Source: Cycas panzhihuaensis
Lineage: Eukaryota; Cycadophyta
Assembly (NCBI GenBank): GCA_023213395.1
Contig: CM041465.1
Coordinates: 59,465,741-59,529,740, forward strand
DNA length: 64,000 nucleotides
Direction of reading: 5' to 3'
Made by a program: the position numbers and the translations under genes. Shown in pieces: positions 11,383 through 22,203 of the stretch; position 1 is the stretch's first letter, and every line of letters starts with the position of its first letter. Below the pieces are notes generated by a model. It did no database searches. It saw nothing but the letters and a program-made list of their open reading frames with translations, and had not been told where the DNA came from.

Positions 11383-12553
11383 CAATTCCAATAGGGCTTG
11401 GTATTGGTGAAGGGAATTCACAAGTGATATATCCACACCAAGCTTTAAAGTATCTCTTTGGTTGGTCAATGGCATTTGATGCTGAAGATCCCTCAATTAT
11501 TTGAATGTGTGCTTGTACAAAACCTGCACCACTAAAGGATTCTTCACAAGTTTCTTCAATATTGTGAACTCCATATTTTGGTTAGAACTTGGCCAACTTA
11601 TAAGTGGTAGTTCTGCAATCTTTTGCTAAGTGTCCTTTATGGTTACACTGATTACACATAATAGTATGATTACTAATCCTTGAAGAAGTATTGGTTTGGG
11701 CTGACTGTCTTGCTCTTTGTTGAGGTGGCCCTTAGCCTTGAAACTGTCAAGGTTGTGATTGAAGGTTTGATTGACCTTGTAGATGATTTCCCATATTTCT
11801 TCCTCTTCCTCTTGCTCAGTTATTTCCTTTGCCACGAGAGGGACCTTGATTTTTTATGTAGCAAACTTCTTCTTCTACCTCAAAGGCTACATCTGAAAGA
11901 GAGTCAGAGGCTACAAAGTTTGTATCAAAGGTCTTGTCAAATTCTATAAACTTCTCGGCAAGTGCTTCGAAGTTGAGTGTCTTCAATGTTCCACTAGATT
12001 AAAGACTTCCAAGCAACTTTTTATAATCAGGGACATGTAAACATGACTAGATCAAAAATGCCCAAGTGATGCATTGGGTCTTAAAGTCTTTATCAATTGC
12101 TTGTTTGATTGGTCGAAGGAGATTTATTGTCTCATGAGCTCGTCCCTTCTACATTTTTAATTTGTTCATTTTCAAAACAAGATGAACAAATTCTAAATCT
12201 GACTTTGTATCAAAGTTCTTTTTAAGAACTTCTAGGACCTTACAGGTTGTATCATGTTCCTCTTCATTTATCAAGTTATGCAAGGAGTGATCAATAACCA
12301 ACAAAATTCCTATACAAATCTTTTCATCATCTATCTCCCATTGTAGTTTAGCTGCAACATCTGTAGGAATTGTTGGGGCAGATCCACTGGAAGCAGCTCT
12401 TGTAGTCATTGCTGGTGTGTTGGGTGTAGGCTAAAAGTGGGCTCCCCAAAGGCCTCCGTACTTTGTAGTATTTTTAATTCTAGTGTACCATATATCCCAA
12501 TTTTCTTTGTCTTTCAATATGCAGTTAACATTTTGCTTGAATTAAGATGACAT
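11383..12553 (-). pseudogene. copia-1 gag with zinc knuckle
   Basis: Begins at an ATG at 12553 ('MSS', a stop, then 'FKQNVNCILKDKENWDIWY'), the same start as copia-2. It continues through 'AAKLQWEIDDEKICIGILLV' and 'FDTKSDLEFVHLVLKMNKLK', the UBN2-type Gag core. A perfect nucleic-acid-binding zinc knuckle 'CNQCNHKGHLAKDC' (CX2CX4HX4C) lies near 11660-11615. Gag coats and packages element RNA. After the knuckle the frame runs to 'PSPIGIANI', where copia-2 continues into protease but this copy jumps to integrase. Stops break the N-terminal half. Confidence 0.85.
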
Positions 12554-14549
12554 GGTGATAATGAAGAAGTAGAAGAGATGATAGAAGTATATGCCACTGA
12601 CACGTATGGCTAGTACACCTAACGCAATAGGGATGTAGAAATGATTATTATGATGAGAAGCAAGCAATGATTAACTATTTTTCAACAATTATATAAAAAA
12701 ATGAATATAAGTAATGATGCAAGAATAAAACCTAATGTAGAGCTGGCAAAGAGTGGTGATGTGTCATGCCACTAACCTCTCATTTATGTCCAAATGTAGG
12801 TAAGATTTCAATGCCTAAGGCTTCTAGTATACGATTAGGGCTTTCATCTGCGATATTTGCACCTATGCTTAGTGATGAAATCCAAGTCATAGTGGAGCCC
12901 AGGTACTCCCAATCCTCACCTAATTCACCAATGAGCAGCTTTATACCTCCTTCGAAGAGTCAAACGGTACTGTATATCTCACGGCTATGATGGATATTGG
13001 ACCGAGTTAATTTTAATCTTTCATTAAGGTTTTCAGTTTTCCCAGGTGGTTATCAGGATTATCCCTAATTGGAGACCTAGGTATGGCTAACCTGTCCATC
13101 CACCACTATTCTGGTTAAGACTAGACCTAATATGAAACTCACACCTCCTTTAAGGCCTAGACTTCGACCAACCTTGGTCTATTTCAACCAAGGCGAGTGT
13201 GCACACAAATCAAGAAGTGGTGGTATAGATCATACGGATGAGATTCCTTTTAGGAACAGTGTAAGATGTTTCCGTATAACTGAAAACTGAAATAGAAACT
13301 TACCAAATGTGCTTGCTTACTTTTCGTGCTTGCTTTGTTGTTATTGCTACTTTTATGATACTTTGTTGTTACTATTGGTTTTGTGATGTTTTATTGTTGT
13401 TGCTACTTTTGTGATGCTTTATGCTATGTGTGCAAATAGAAAATCATGCTAGATTTAGTAGGGGAACCAAATGTTGCTTCCAATCCAAGATTTCCCTTGC
13501 TTTAGTATAATGTTTCCAAATATGATTTTGGAAGTTTTGATACAAAAGCTATAATGAGATAAAAAGTGGATCAACTTGCCACTAAAATAATGATTTTTCT
13601 AAATCTATATGCATGCTATTTTGCCCTATTTTGTGATTTTTTCATAAAATTTACAAATAATAATAAATGGGTAAATTTTTAGAAATTACAAATATGAATG
13701 CCTAAATGATGAAATATAAATTTATGATAGAAGGAAAAAGTGTTTAGAATGTCGTTTTTGATAGATTTATGAAGTCAGATTTTAAAAAAGGCACAAAAAC
13801 TTTTCTACCCAAAAACGCACCAAAGTAAAGTCATGCCAGATCAATTGTCTCAGAATCTATACTTCAATATGTTAAAAGTTATATTTTGACATGTATGTTA
13901 ACTTTCCCTTCTACACCATCTGCAAAATCTACCAAAAACTTACCCAAAATGCCCTTGCAAAGTCCTTCGTGGGGTTGAATAGGCAAAATCAGCAACCGTG
14001 AGAAAACTACATATATCTCACTAACCAGTGGATGAAATTTGATAAGATTTATCTTAAAATGATCTTAAAACATAAATGTACCATATCCCTTAATAAAACT
14101 TTCAGATCTTCAGCTTATAATTGAAGGATTTCATTAGGAAAAATGCTTTAAATCACTTATCTACAAAATTTACCCTCTTTGTCACAGCCAAAACACACTA
14201 TTATAGGCTGAATTTGAAGTTAATCTAGAAGACAAAAATGATCCTCTAGTGAAGGCAACCTTACATACCAAATTTCATCAAATTTTGAGGTGGTTAAAGT
14301 TTTTATGAAAATTTGGACCTTTGATGCTTCCGGGACTATTCTGGCAGCTGAACGGCTTCAAAAACTTGTATTCTTCACCTATGAATTTCTTCACACATGT
14401 ACAAAGTAGCAACATACAAAATACTACAATTTTATGCTCTCAAAATGTTAAAAAAAAAAAGGAATGCACTCTCAATACTTCACATTGAAGGTTAAGGAAA
14501 GGCAAAATGACTCCATGCAAGTGGAATGGAGTGAATAGATCCCCTTCTA
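12554..14549 (-). other. copia-1 long 5' leader
   Basis: About 2 kb without conserved coding sequence between the primer-binding site and gag, similar in length and partly in sequence to the leader of copia-2. It includes an inverted pair CCAACCTTGG/CAACCAAGG near 13170-13195, the 28 bp tandem repeat at 13333-13416 and copies of the UTR module near 14000 and 14200. Confidence 0.7.
13333..13416. repeat. 28 bp minisatellite, three units
   Basis: Units at 13333-13360, 13361-13388 and 13389-13416, each close to CTTTGTTGTTATTGCTACTT plus TTATGATA, with a few substitutions. I see no equivalent in the copia-2 leader, so it arose in this copy or sub-family. Confidence 0.85.
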
Positions 14550-14561
14550 GCTCTAATACCA
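14550..14561 (-). promoter_or_regulatory. copia-1 primer-binding site
   Basis: Minus strand TGGTATTAGAGC, two bases from the 5' LTR: the initiator-Met tRNA type typical of plant copia elements, with one transition. Confidence 0.85.
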
Positions 14562-14563
14562 CA

Positions 14564-14874
14564 TAAAGGAAGGATGGATCTAGGAGATAAATCACTCACA
14601 TGCACACAATGGAAATGGAGAATGAAAAGAAGATGAAACAAGATATGAGAGCAAGCTTAAAAGTGAGAATGAATAATATCTCCCTCCTTAAGATTTCACT
14701 TTTTATTATTAAGGGTGAGCATTAGGGTTAGGATTTTCTCGCCTAATGACATGAGCCTAAAATTACATCTAAATTCATATAAAGTACATTTCATTAAGAG
14801 ACTAATGCTAATAATATATCCTAAGGTCACATAATTAATCTACACAAATGACCTTGATACATTAACCTCTTTCA
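14564..14874 (-). repeat. copia-1 5' LTR
   Basis: 311 bp partner of 7714-8024. The left edge is TA where TG is expected (one transition); the right edge is CA at 14873-14874. Confidence 0.9.
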
Positions 14875-16070
14875 AGTATGAGGGACCCAACCCCCCTTGC
14901 GAAAATGCCCCTTGTTAGAAAGGAGCTTGAGAGATGGCACCTTGGGGAGGGGCTTACCCTCCTTGCAAAGGCACAATATGGGAGAAAGCATAAGAGGATG
15001 GACCATAGGGGTGCAGGACCAAGTTTTACCCATATGGGACGCCCACAGGTGGAGCGACACCATCAGGATGCAAAGGGTCCACCCCATTAACTGGAAGGAG
15101 ATTTCCCTTACCATGCCCTCACAGTTGAGAAGTATAACCTGGAGGCATGTAGAGGGAATGATCCCTAGGTTGAGACTAGGAATGTGTGGGGAAGGGCCCC
15201 ACACAGCTAGTAGTGAGGGCTCTGTAGGCCCCCTAGGCCTAACGGGAGGCAGATACACTATGATTGATTGGGGTATATTTGTTTGACTTGAAAGAGGCAT
15301 ACTCATCCTAAGTTAGGAGAAGGATGTGTCTTAGGTGGTCCTTAAGAAGCATGGACTATAGGGAGAGGAAGATGAAGTAAGGGACGCCCTTGTTGTAGGT
15401 AAGGGAGCCAAACAGGGTGAACGAGGAGGGGCAGATGTAGAAGAATGGAGCGCAATGCTTCACAGGATGCTCTCGAACCACTTAGGATGTGATTAGAGAC
15501 AAGCAGCCTGGAAGCACTAGTTTAGGGCCTCCACAACATCCACAGGAGGGTGTCTACCTGACCATAAGAGGTAGAGCGGTCTTCAAATGAGGCAGACCCC
15601 ATGGGGCAGTCCTCATGAGGATCACCACCAAAGTGATAGTACTCTAGGGGAGAGGATGCCTCCATCTCGTGAGTAGAGAGGTGGTGGACTTATAGGTGCT
15701 CTTGGTCACCCGGGTAAGTGATAGTATCCTCACCCTCTTGGGTGGGCCCTTGGAAGGAGGTAGATGGCTCATGGGATTTAGACATGTAGGCATGATATGC
15801 CCAATCCAAAGGGGAGCCTTCCATGGTTAAATTGGAATCTGACGAAGGAAGGGGAAGGGGATCATAAAAGGGATCTTCCAGCAAAGGGGGAAGGCCTCGC
15901 AAGCAATGTGAGAATTGTCATATACAAGTTTCGCCTAGAGGTTAGAAGGAAGAAAGAAAAGATAGTAAGACGCAAGCATTGGGGGCTGCCCAACAAATCA
16001 AGAAGAGCTACTAGGAAAGGAGGTAGCACCAACAAGAAAGGGAGAGAGGATCAATCCCTTACTGGTGGGT
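14875..16070 (-). pseudogene. gypsy-1 leader and gag N-terminal part, separated by copia-1
   Basis: This lies between the primer-binding site at 16071-16087 and the copia-1 insertion point. The minus-strand frame at 15902-15690 ('GSPLDWAYHAYMSKSHEPST') and the longer one at 15306-14872 (proline- and leucine-rich) are in the right place and orientation to be the poorly conserved N-terminal half of Gag. No motif confirms this. The overlapping plus-strand frames of 129 and 102 codons are antisense shadows. Confidence 0.45.
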
Positions 16071-16087
16071 CCCTAGTATGGTCACCA
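16071..16087 (-). promoter_or_regulatory. gypsy-1 primer-binding site
   Basis: Read on the minus strand this is TGGTGACCATACTAGGG, one base after the LTR-ending CA. It starts with the TGG that pairs with the CCA end of a tRNA. It is not the initiator-Met type used by the other elements here; part of it resembles the tRNA-Asp type of some plant gypsy elements, but the match is weak. Confidence 0.5.
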
Positions 16088-16088
16088 G

Positions 16089-19000
16089 TGAAATTGCACC
16101 TCTAGGGGGGGGGGGGGGGGGTAACTACACTTGGATTAGATCAAACCAAATAATAAAAAGGTTTCAAGGCTAAGGGTCTTATGGGGTAAGTAAAAGAGTC
16201 ACCCATAAAAGGTGTATGTGTGTTAGAACACAAGTTCAGGACCTGCAAATGGCATGTGAACTTCCTTTGAGGTAACTCTACCTCGATTAGAAGTGATGAG
16301 TGTGTGAGGGATATCCTCGATTTCCCAAGTAACCTCAAAGAGAAGGGCCCTCTCGTCCTTGGGTGGTTGAAGGAGGGAGGAAAACATGAGCGCGAGGATG
16401 GCTTCTCACATAAGAAAGGCAGTATGAAGGAAGTGTTTCGATAAAAGAAGGAGAAAACAATAACACACACACATAAGGAGTTAGTGGGGTGACTAGCTTC
16501 ACAGGTCAGGCATCAACCTAAAGACCATGCTAAGGTAGTCTAACTAAAAATAAGTGAAAAAAGATCCAAGAAAAAATGGAGTCTTGAAAGGGGGATGCCC
16601 TTAAGGCACTATACTTAAGAGAGTCTTAGAGGTATGAGTTGATAATGGAAATATTTTAATAGTTTATGAGTGGGTTGCTATACAAAATGATGTAATAGGG
16701 ATGTTATGTATGCGACAATGTGTCTTTGTGTGTAAGACAGTTCTTTCTGAATAAGAGAAGAAAAATAGCATGAAATCTCCACTCGTTTACTGACATATAC
16801 ATATCCTCACTCTCATTATCTTTTAAACATGAAAGGAAGAGAGACAACAAGGTCATTATATATAATGTGAGACATAGGTAAGAGATGCAAGTCCAACAAG
16901 CAATATAACAAGCTGATGTGTGAAAGAGTACAATCCTTGTCACATGCACTTTATCAAATAGGCAAGCAAGCTAGCTAAGAACAAGTGATATACACTAATT
17001 CTTTCCCTTAAGTGACATATAGGCAGAAGAAAGAAAGTGAAAGAAAGAGGATTAAGGGAAGTGGAAGGCATACCCAGAACTAGGTGGATGAAAGGAGCGC
17101 TATCCTCATCATACTTGCTTTCCTCATGCTACCCCCAACTGCGAACAACATGACGGGACAGTGTTGACAAAGAAGGGTGGGGGCTTCCTTACCTTCCCCC
17201 AAGTCAAAAGGAAATAGAAAGAGAAAGAAAGTATTGCAAGGCGAAAGCAATTACCGTTTTTATCTCGCAACCTTTAAGACTCAAAAGAAACAATGATTGG
17301 AAACATAGAAACGTACTTAGGTTAGAATTTTCCCCTTCCTCTCCATGTGCAACAAGAGAGAAACCTACAGTCAAGTGACATTTTCCCTTTCCCAAGGGGT
17401 AGCAAGTACACATGGGATATACGTACAATATGTAGAATAATATAATGTAATTTTGTCTTAACCAAAAGAAATATTTCCAACACAAGATCACTCTTAGTTC
17501 CTTTTTATGCCAACTTGAAAACAATATGGAAAAAGGGGGCTAAGAGGAGAAAGAGGATGGCTAGCCTTGGAATGGCTAACCCTCCTAATTTGTAGTACTC
17601 CATGTTGTCCAAGTACCAAGGTGATGAAGAGAGGCAGATGTGACAAAGACCTTGGGATGCAAGCAACAAGTTATGGGCAAGATTGTGTTTGTTGTCAATG
17701 TTGAAAAAGTCGCAAAGTGAAACTTTTGCACCTTCAACCAAGCCTAACACCAAGAAACAAGTTGGGTGTAGTATGGGGCTGAAATCCTACTTGTGTAGGA
17801 TCTACAAGGCTAAGAGCAAGTACAAAAATGGGCTACATACGCTGCTACCAGCGGCAACCTACTTTCCAATAGCTCTTTGGAAATTCAAGGGAAGCACAGA
17901 GAAGGAAGAGATAGGGAGAGAAGGGGGTTGCCTTTGAGGAGAAGGCTTATTAGGTACGAAACCCTGCCTTTGCTCCTTCCACTCTCCATGAAAGCCTCTT
18001 CTTTGCTACCTCCTTAGAGAAACCAGGGAAGAGTTGGAAGGAAACAGGAAGCAAGCAAGGAAGGGAGGGTTTGCCTCCCATTTACAGCAAGAAAATTAGA
18101 GAGAAAAGTATTGTGAAGGTATGACAAATAACTTTTGCAATGTTTTAAAGAAAGGAATAGCAAAATAGAAGCTTAGAAGTACCTAATGTAGGTAGATTAG
18201 GGGTAGATCTACCTGAGAAACAAGAGAAAGAGTCCAACCTTATGGGGTTTGCAGGTGAAGAGTGTTGGTGGCTAACTGGGAAGTTGATATGGTAGACTCG
18301 TCTTGTTGCAAGGCATTTCTAGAGAGAGCGTTGTATAAAACTTGAATGAGAGAGCTAAGAAGAGGTGAAATGATGTTGTTTTTGGGTTTTAAACCCAACC
18401 CTAGCTCAATTAAGCAATTAGGGTTCAGCCTGGGCTGGGAATAAGTCACTACCACATCACAATTTTGTAATAAATACAAAATTAGTCGTGGTAGATTTTT
18501 AAAAATAAAGTGTGACAGTTGCCCCATGGTAAACTTAGGAGTACCACTAAGTTTATAGTGGTACTGCAAAGTTTATTGTGGTGCATCATGAACAGAAGAG
18601 AAATAAAAAGGGAAGGAGCCTAGGAGCTCCAAGAAAAGGGAAACTCAAGCCTAGAGGGGCATGGCATCCTGTCCAGGTGGCAGAAAATGGATATGGAGCT
18701 TAGGAAAGCCAATAATAGACAGGTACTAAAGGCAAGAAGTCTCGAGAAAAGTCAACAAATAAGTGGAGGATGCTAATTGAGCCTAGGCGAGGTGCTAGAG
18801 GTTGTGATGCACCGAAAAGTGATGAGATTGGGCTGCGGAGGCCAAATGTCACTTGGGAACAATATGGAGACATGAAGGAGGGTTATGGAGTTCCATAGGA
18901 TTCATATCCCCAGATTGTCATAGGCTGAAAAGTGTTGAGATGCAACGCAGTTAAGCAATGGATGCACAGTGGTTATGCAATGAGTCAATCATCATGTGAT

Positions 19001-19115
19001 GTAGATGCAATGCTTTAATTAACCTTTCCTAGAACTGACAATGGTAAGGGACAAAGGCGTACTTGTACTTACCTGGGTCGACTCGTCCATACCCATTCCT
19101 AGTAGCTGAGAAAGA
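16089..19115 (-). mobile_element. 5' LTR of gypsy-1 (about 3.0 kb)
   Basis: Inverted homologue of the 191-3140 LTR. Shared blocks read on the minus strand include CTACTAGGAATGGGTATGG near 19100, CTAGGGTTGGGTTTAAAACC near 18400, GGGGAAGGTAAGGAAGCCCC near 17180 and ACTTGTGTTCT near 16230. It ends at the CA that faces the primer-binding site. The outer start is TC where TG is expected, so the 19115 limit is approximate; a second candidate with TGTGAG lies at 19171. LTRs supply promoter, start site and poly(A) signal. No protein is coded here. Confidence 0.65.
16105..16121. repeat. 17-base G homopolymer at the inner end of the gypsy-1 LTR
   Basis: Seventeen consecutive G on the + strand, 15 bases from the LTR end. 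The gypsy-2 LTR has only short C runs at the matching place (ACCATCCCATAG, near 3118-3130), so the run expanded in this copy. Confidence 0.9.
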
Positions 19116-20037
19116 GACCCCTACAAAGTGATCAAGATTTTGTGAGACCATCCATCTTACCTAATCTCACAATTAGTAGTAGCATGACAAAATATTATAA
19201 ATATAGGTTTTCAATTCACTTATGAAGGTAATTGTGAGAGTCTATTTTAGGATTCACTATCACAACTGAACCATTGTAAAGGATTTTACAAGCATTTCAC
19301 AACTAAGATTTACTATCAGAATGAAGTAGGTATTCCATAAGTGAAATGAAATAGGTAGCAAGCTTGCTTAGTATGTTGAGTGATAAAAGAAGACAAGTTT
19401 AAGGTATGAAAAGTTGGCATGTCTTATGATATAACATTATGATGACATCTTTATTATTAAAGATATTATTATTATATAGGTAATTTTATAAAGAGCAGAT
19501 GATATTAGGGTGGTATAAATAATATGAGGGCAAAAACAAATTGATAATTATAACAAGGTTTTTAATAAATGATTTGGAGAAAATATTATGATGGCATAAG
19601 TATGGTTTATATTGCATGAAATTGATGTAAACATTTATGAGGGTTTGATAAAAATATCAATGGTATATGAACAACGAATAGATAATATTGATAAAAATAT
19701 AAGAATGTCATATAGGATTTGATTATGATATAATATTATAGTGGCATAAAAAGGCATAACAAAGACAAGCAGAAACATCATGCTATTGATTTCCTATATG
19801 AAAAGTTGAGGTGGTTTGATGTTGCTAATTTGTGAAGCCTTATGTTTGTCTATTGTGGAGAATTCTATGTATGTTTAAATAAAATGTTACTTGTGGTGTT
19901 CAAGATAAGGGTTTATCGATATGTTGGGCATATTATTCTGGTGGCTACCTATTATGATTAACAGTATTTGACTTATGTGGTTCATGTGTTTATTTGTGAA
20001 GAGTGAATCGTATCAATTAATTATTTTTAGTTCTTGT
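19116..20037. other. AT-rich non-coding DNA between gypsy-1 and element C
   Basis: I see no open frame, repeat boundary or recognised motif here. Its last five bases, CTTGT at 20033-20037, are the left target duplication of element C. Confidence 0.5.
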
Positions 20038-20343
20038 TGTTAGAAATAGAAATGCAAACTATACAACAAACATCTAATGGTGAATGAATGATAAATAATA
20101 AAGTACAATAAGGTGAAGTATGTACACAATGAATACCATATATGGAGAATTAGCAAAAACTCAATTAGAGAGATTAAAGAGTACATACTTATAATACATG
20201 CTCGCCACTAGTGAGAGAACCCCATTGGTTGACTTAGAGGTGGCACATATATCTAGGTGGTCTATAACCTCTAATATAAAAATACAAAGAATTGAGAGAG
20301 CTTACATAAAGTTAATGTATACAATTAGGTATTACACCTAATA
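20038..20343 (-). repeat. Element C 3' LTR
   Basis: 306 bp, TG at the left edge; the right edge reads TA (CA with one transition). Partner at 23705-24010. Confidence 0.9.
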
Positions 20344-20352
20344 TTCCCCCCT
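20344..20352 (-). promoter_or_regulatory. Element C polypurine tract
   Basis: TTCCCCCCT on the + strand, AGGGGGGAA on the element strand, adjacent to the 3' LTR. Confidence 0.8.
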
Positions 20353-21275
20353 ATAATAGTCAATTACATAAAATATTGTCACATCAAATGATAAGCTCAA
20401 GTCTTCAAAAGTATGATGGATCATAAATGCTACTGAATATGAATAAAAAATTGTCAATGTCCATATGAAGTAGAATCCATCTACTAAAATGTATAGGTCC
20501 TGAACTGCTACAATTACTGATTGAGAAGGAACTCCCTTTATGTATATGGATCAATCAGTAGTTGGCAAGAGTAGCTAAAAAATGTCCCACCCCTTGCTCA
20601 TATGGGAGTACAAGCAAAAAAATGTATAAATGGCACATGGCTCATGGCAGGAAAGAGTAGTTTTAAAAGTGTGTCCTACATCTTGCTAAATAGGACTATC
20701 ACTTCTTCAGCATCTAATGGTTAGAAATACAATGGGCACTATGGCCTTAAATTTGCCACATGGGCTAAAAGATGCCTCTTTGGGCTATACAACTTTCTAC
20801 CATGGGAAAAATAGCCAGAAATAGATGTTTTTACATGACTTAAAAATGATAGATGTGACTTGAGTAAAGCATACATGACTCTCTCTCATATAATAAAGTA
20901 CAAAATAAATACAATAGATTCTTAAAATCTAAAAAATTAAACTTTGGTACATGTTATTCCCCCCTTTTGGGGTATATTATATCAAAAAATATCATGGAAC
21001 CTTAAGAATTACATGTAAGTGCCTAAAGAAGCTGAAAAAATAAGAAAAGATAAAGATTTGATAAAAAGTTTAAATTGCAAGCTAAAGAATCTACATCAAA
21101 ATAGCTCCAAAAACCATCAAGTAACCTACTAATGGAAAGGTCTCTCTATTACAAATCCAACATAATAGACAGGAGCAAAAACAAAGTATTATAGCTCAAG
21201 ATATTAGTAAAAATTCAAGAGGTACTCCATATGAAACTGAAAATAGTGACTAGCCCCTTTCATCGACTGGCTATT

Positions 21276-21300
21276 AGTCATATAACACCTCTATATGACT
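21276..21300. other. Two-tier hairpin, copy 1
   Basis: AGTCATAT (21276-21283), a 9-base loop, ATATGACT (21293-21300): a perfect 8 bp stem. It is enclosed by an outer 7 bp pair AGCCCCT (about 21252-21258) and AGGGGCT (from 21301). The same 8+9+8 layout followed by GGGG(G)C occurs at 24833 and 60694. Confidence 0.7.
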
Positions 21301-21660
21301 AGGGGCTGAGGCATAAGGGGGATGGACAAACTTCAAAAATATATCTAATTTGATTAAATGTATTTTTTTAAATAAAAAAAAAAAAAAACCCTTTTAATAA
21401 AATTTGATATCTGCCAACAATTAAAAAATTATACCAAAATAAGATTATCAATAAAATCTATGTAAACCCTATTAGGGTTTATCTACGAAAATTATTTTTT
21501 ATCAAGTTGCCATTGAAGGACAAAGTTATAGGGTTGACAGTTAGGGTTGTAGTCTTTACATAGGGCACCATTGATTGGCAGAGGTGCCATGATAAGTTGA
21601 AGGGAGCCACCATTATTAATATCCTCGAACCCTAGACAAAGGTTGGTTATTGTTGAAGAT

Positions 21661-22203
21661 AGATGAATACCATGTTAGAATTAGGTATTGGCAAGCACCC
21701 CACTAGTTCTCCACTATCAATATTCCAAATCTCAATCATAGAAGGCTCCTCTCCTGTAATAGCCACCATTAGTCTTCCTTGACCAAAGCTTAAAGGTGGA
21801 AAAGACCCAATGTTTTCCACTGAAAAACTTGTTTCATAAGAACTCAATGGCTGATTTGGACCTATTATCTACACCAAGCCTTCTCCTCTCACTTATGTTT
21901 CTCTAAATTGCTCTAAATCAATATAAGAATCCACCTTTTTATAAATTCCATCTAATGCTTCCATGTTAGAAGTCTTCTCAATAATTGAAGCATCTTTGTC
22001 AAATGCATCACATCCTTCAAAAACTTATGAGTCTAATTCATTAAGAGCTACCTTAGTGTGAGGATTTTTCCTACTTTAAGATAAGAAGACTATATTCTTA
22101 GCTATATTTAGTTTACAAAATGCTATGAGAAAGGGCTATCACTGAAGTCTGATGTCCCTTCATAACTGCTACTAGATCTGGAGGGGGATGCTTTGTAGTC
22201 ATT
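21661..22203 (-). pseudogene. Captured host gene fragment, WD40-like
   Basis: The minus strand reads a coherent protein with only a few stops in frame: 'SRSSSSYEGTSDFSDSPFS' (about 22190-22130), 'VALNELDS', 'FEGCDAFDKDASIIEKTSNM', 'GIYKKVDSYIDLEQF', 'GPNQPLSSYETSFSVENIGS', 'FGQGRLMVAITGEEPSM' and 'IEIWNIDSGELVGCLPIPN', then it ends abruptly near 21661. The last block has the spacing of a WD40 strand ('I-IWD--SG-LV--LP'). It is not retrotransposon protein. The simplest reading is an exon-derived piece of a host gene for a large WD40-containing protein, taken up by the element. I cannot name the parent. Stops look like Gln or Trp codons lost by C-to-T change. Confidence 0.6.

Larger units (their letters stand above)
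7714..14874 (-). mobile_element. copia-1: Ty1/copia element nested in gypsy-1 gag
   Basis: Complete LTR-to-LTR element of 7161 bp. It has 311 bp LTRs at each end, a PPT beside the left LTR, a PBS beside the right LTR, and gag, IN, RT and RH in copia order on the minus strand. Flanks are GGTAC (7709-7713) and AGTAT (14875-14879), a poor match to a 5 bp target duplication but compatible with decay. By hand I count about 19 differences between the LTRs. It is closely related to copia-2. The protease region is missing. Confidence 0.9.
3141..19115 (-). mobile_element. gypsy-1: Ty3/gypsy (Tat/Ogre-like) element, split by copia-1
   Basis: Minus-strand LTR retrotransposon with domains in the order 5' LTR (16089-19115), PBS, leader, gag, PR, RT, RH and the first residues of IN. 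IN is cut at 3141 by the gypsy-2 LTR, so the rest of IN and the 3' LTR must lie left of the window or be lost. Copia-1 (7714-14874) interrupts gag. The 3 kb LTR, the long spacer between PR and RT with a 'CSPDEAKEY ... PKWVSNIILVAKK' type pre-RT segment, and the PR form suggest the Tat/Ogre branch. That lineage call is inference; Ty3/gypsy itself is secure. Confidence 0.8.

Noticed and set aside
14897-15286. 129-codon plus-strand frame
   Set aside because: It runs antisense to gypsy-1 gag and arises from its proline-rich coding strand; no recognisable domain.
21647-21847. Functional host WD40 gene
   Set aside because: The stretch has in-frame stops and abrupt ends and sits between paired LTRs with a target duplication, so it is a captured fragment rather than a resident gene.
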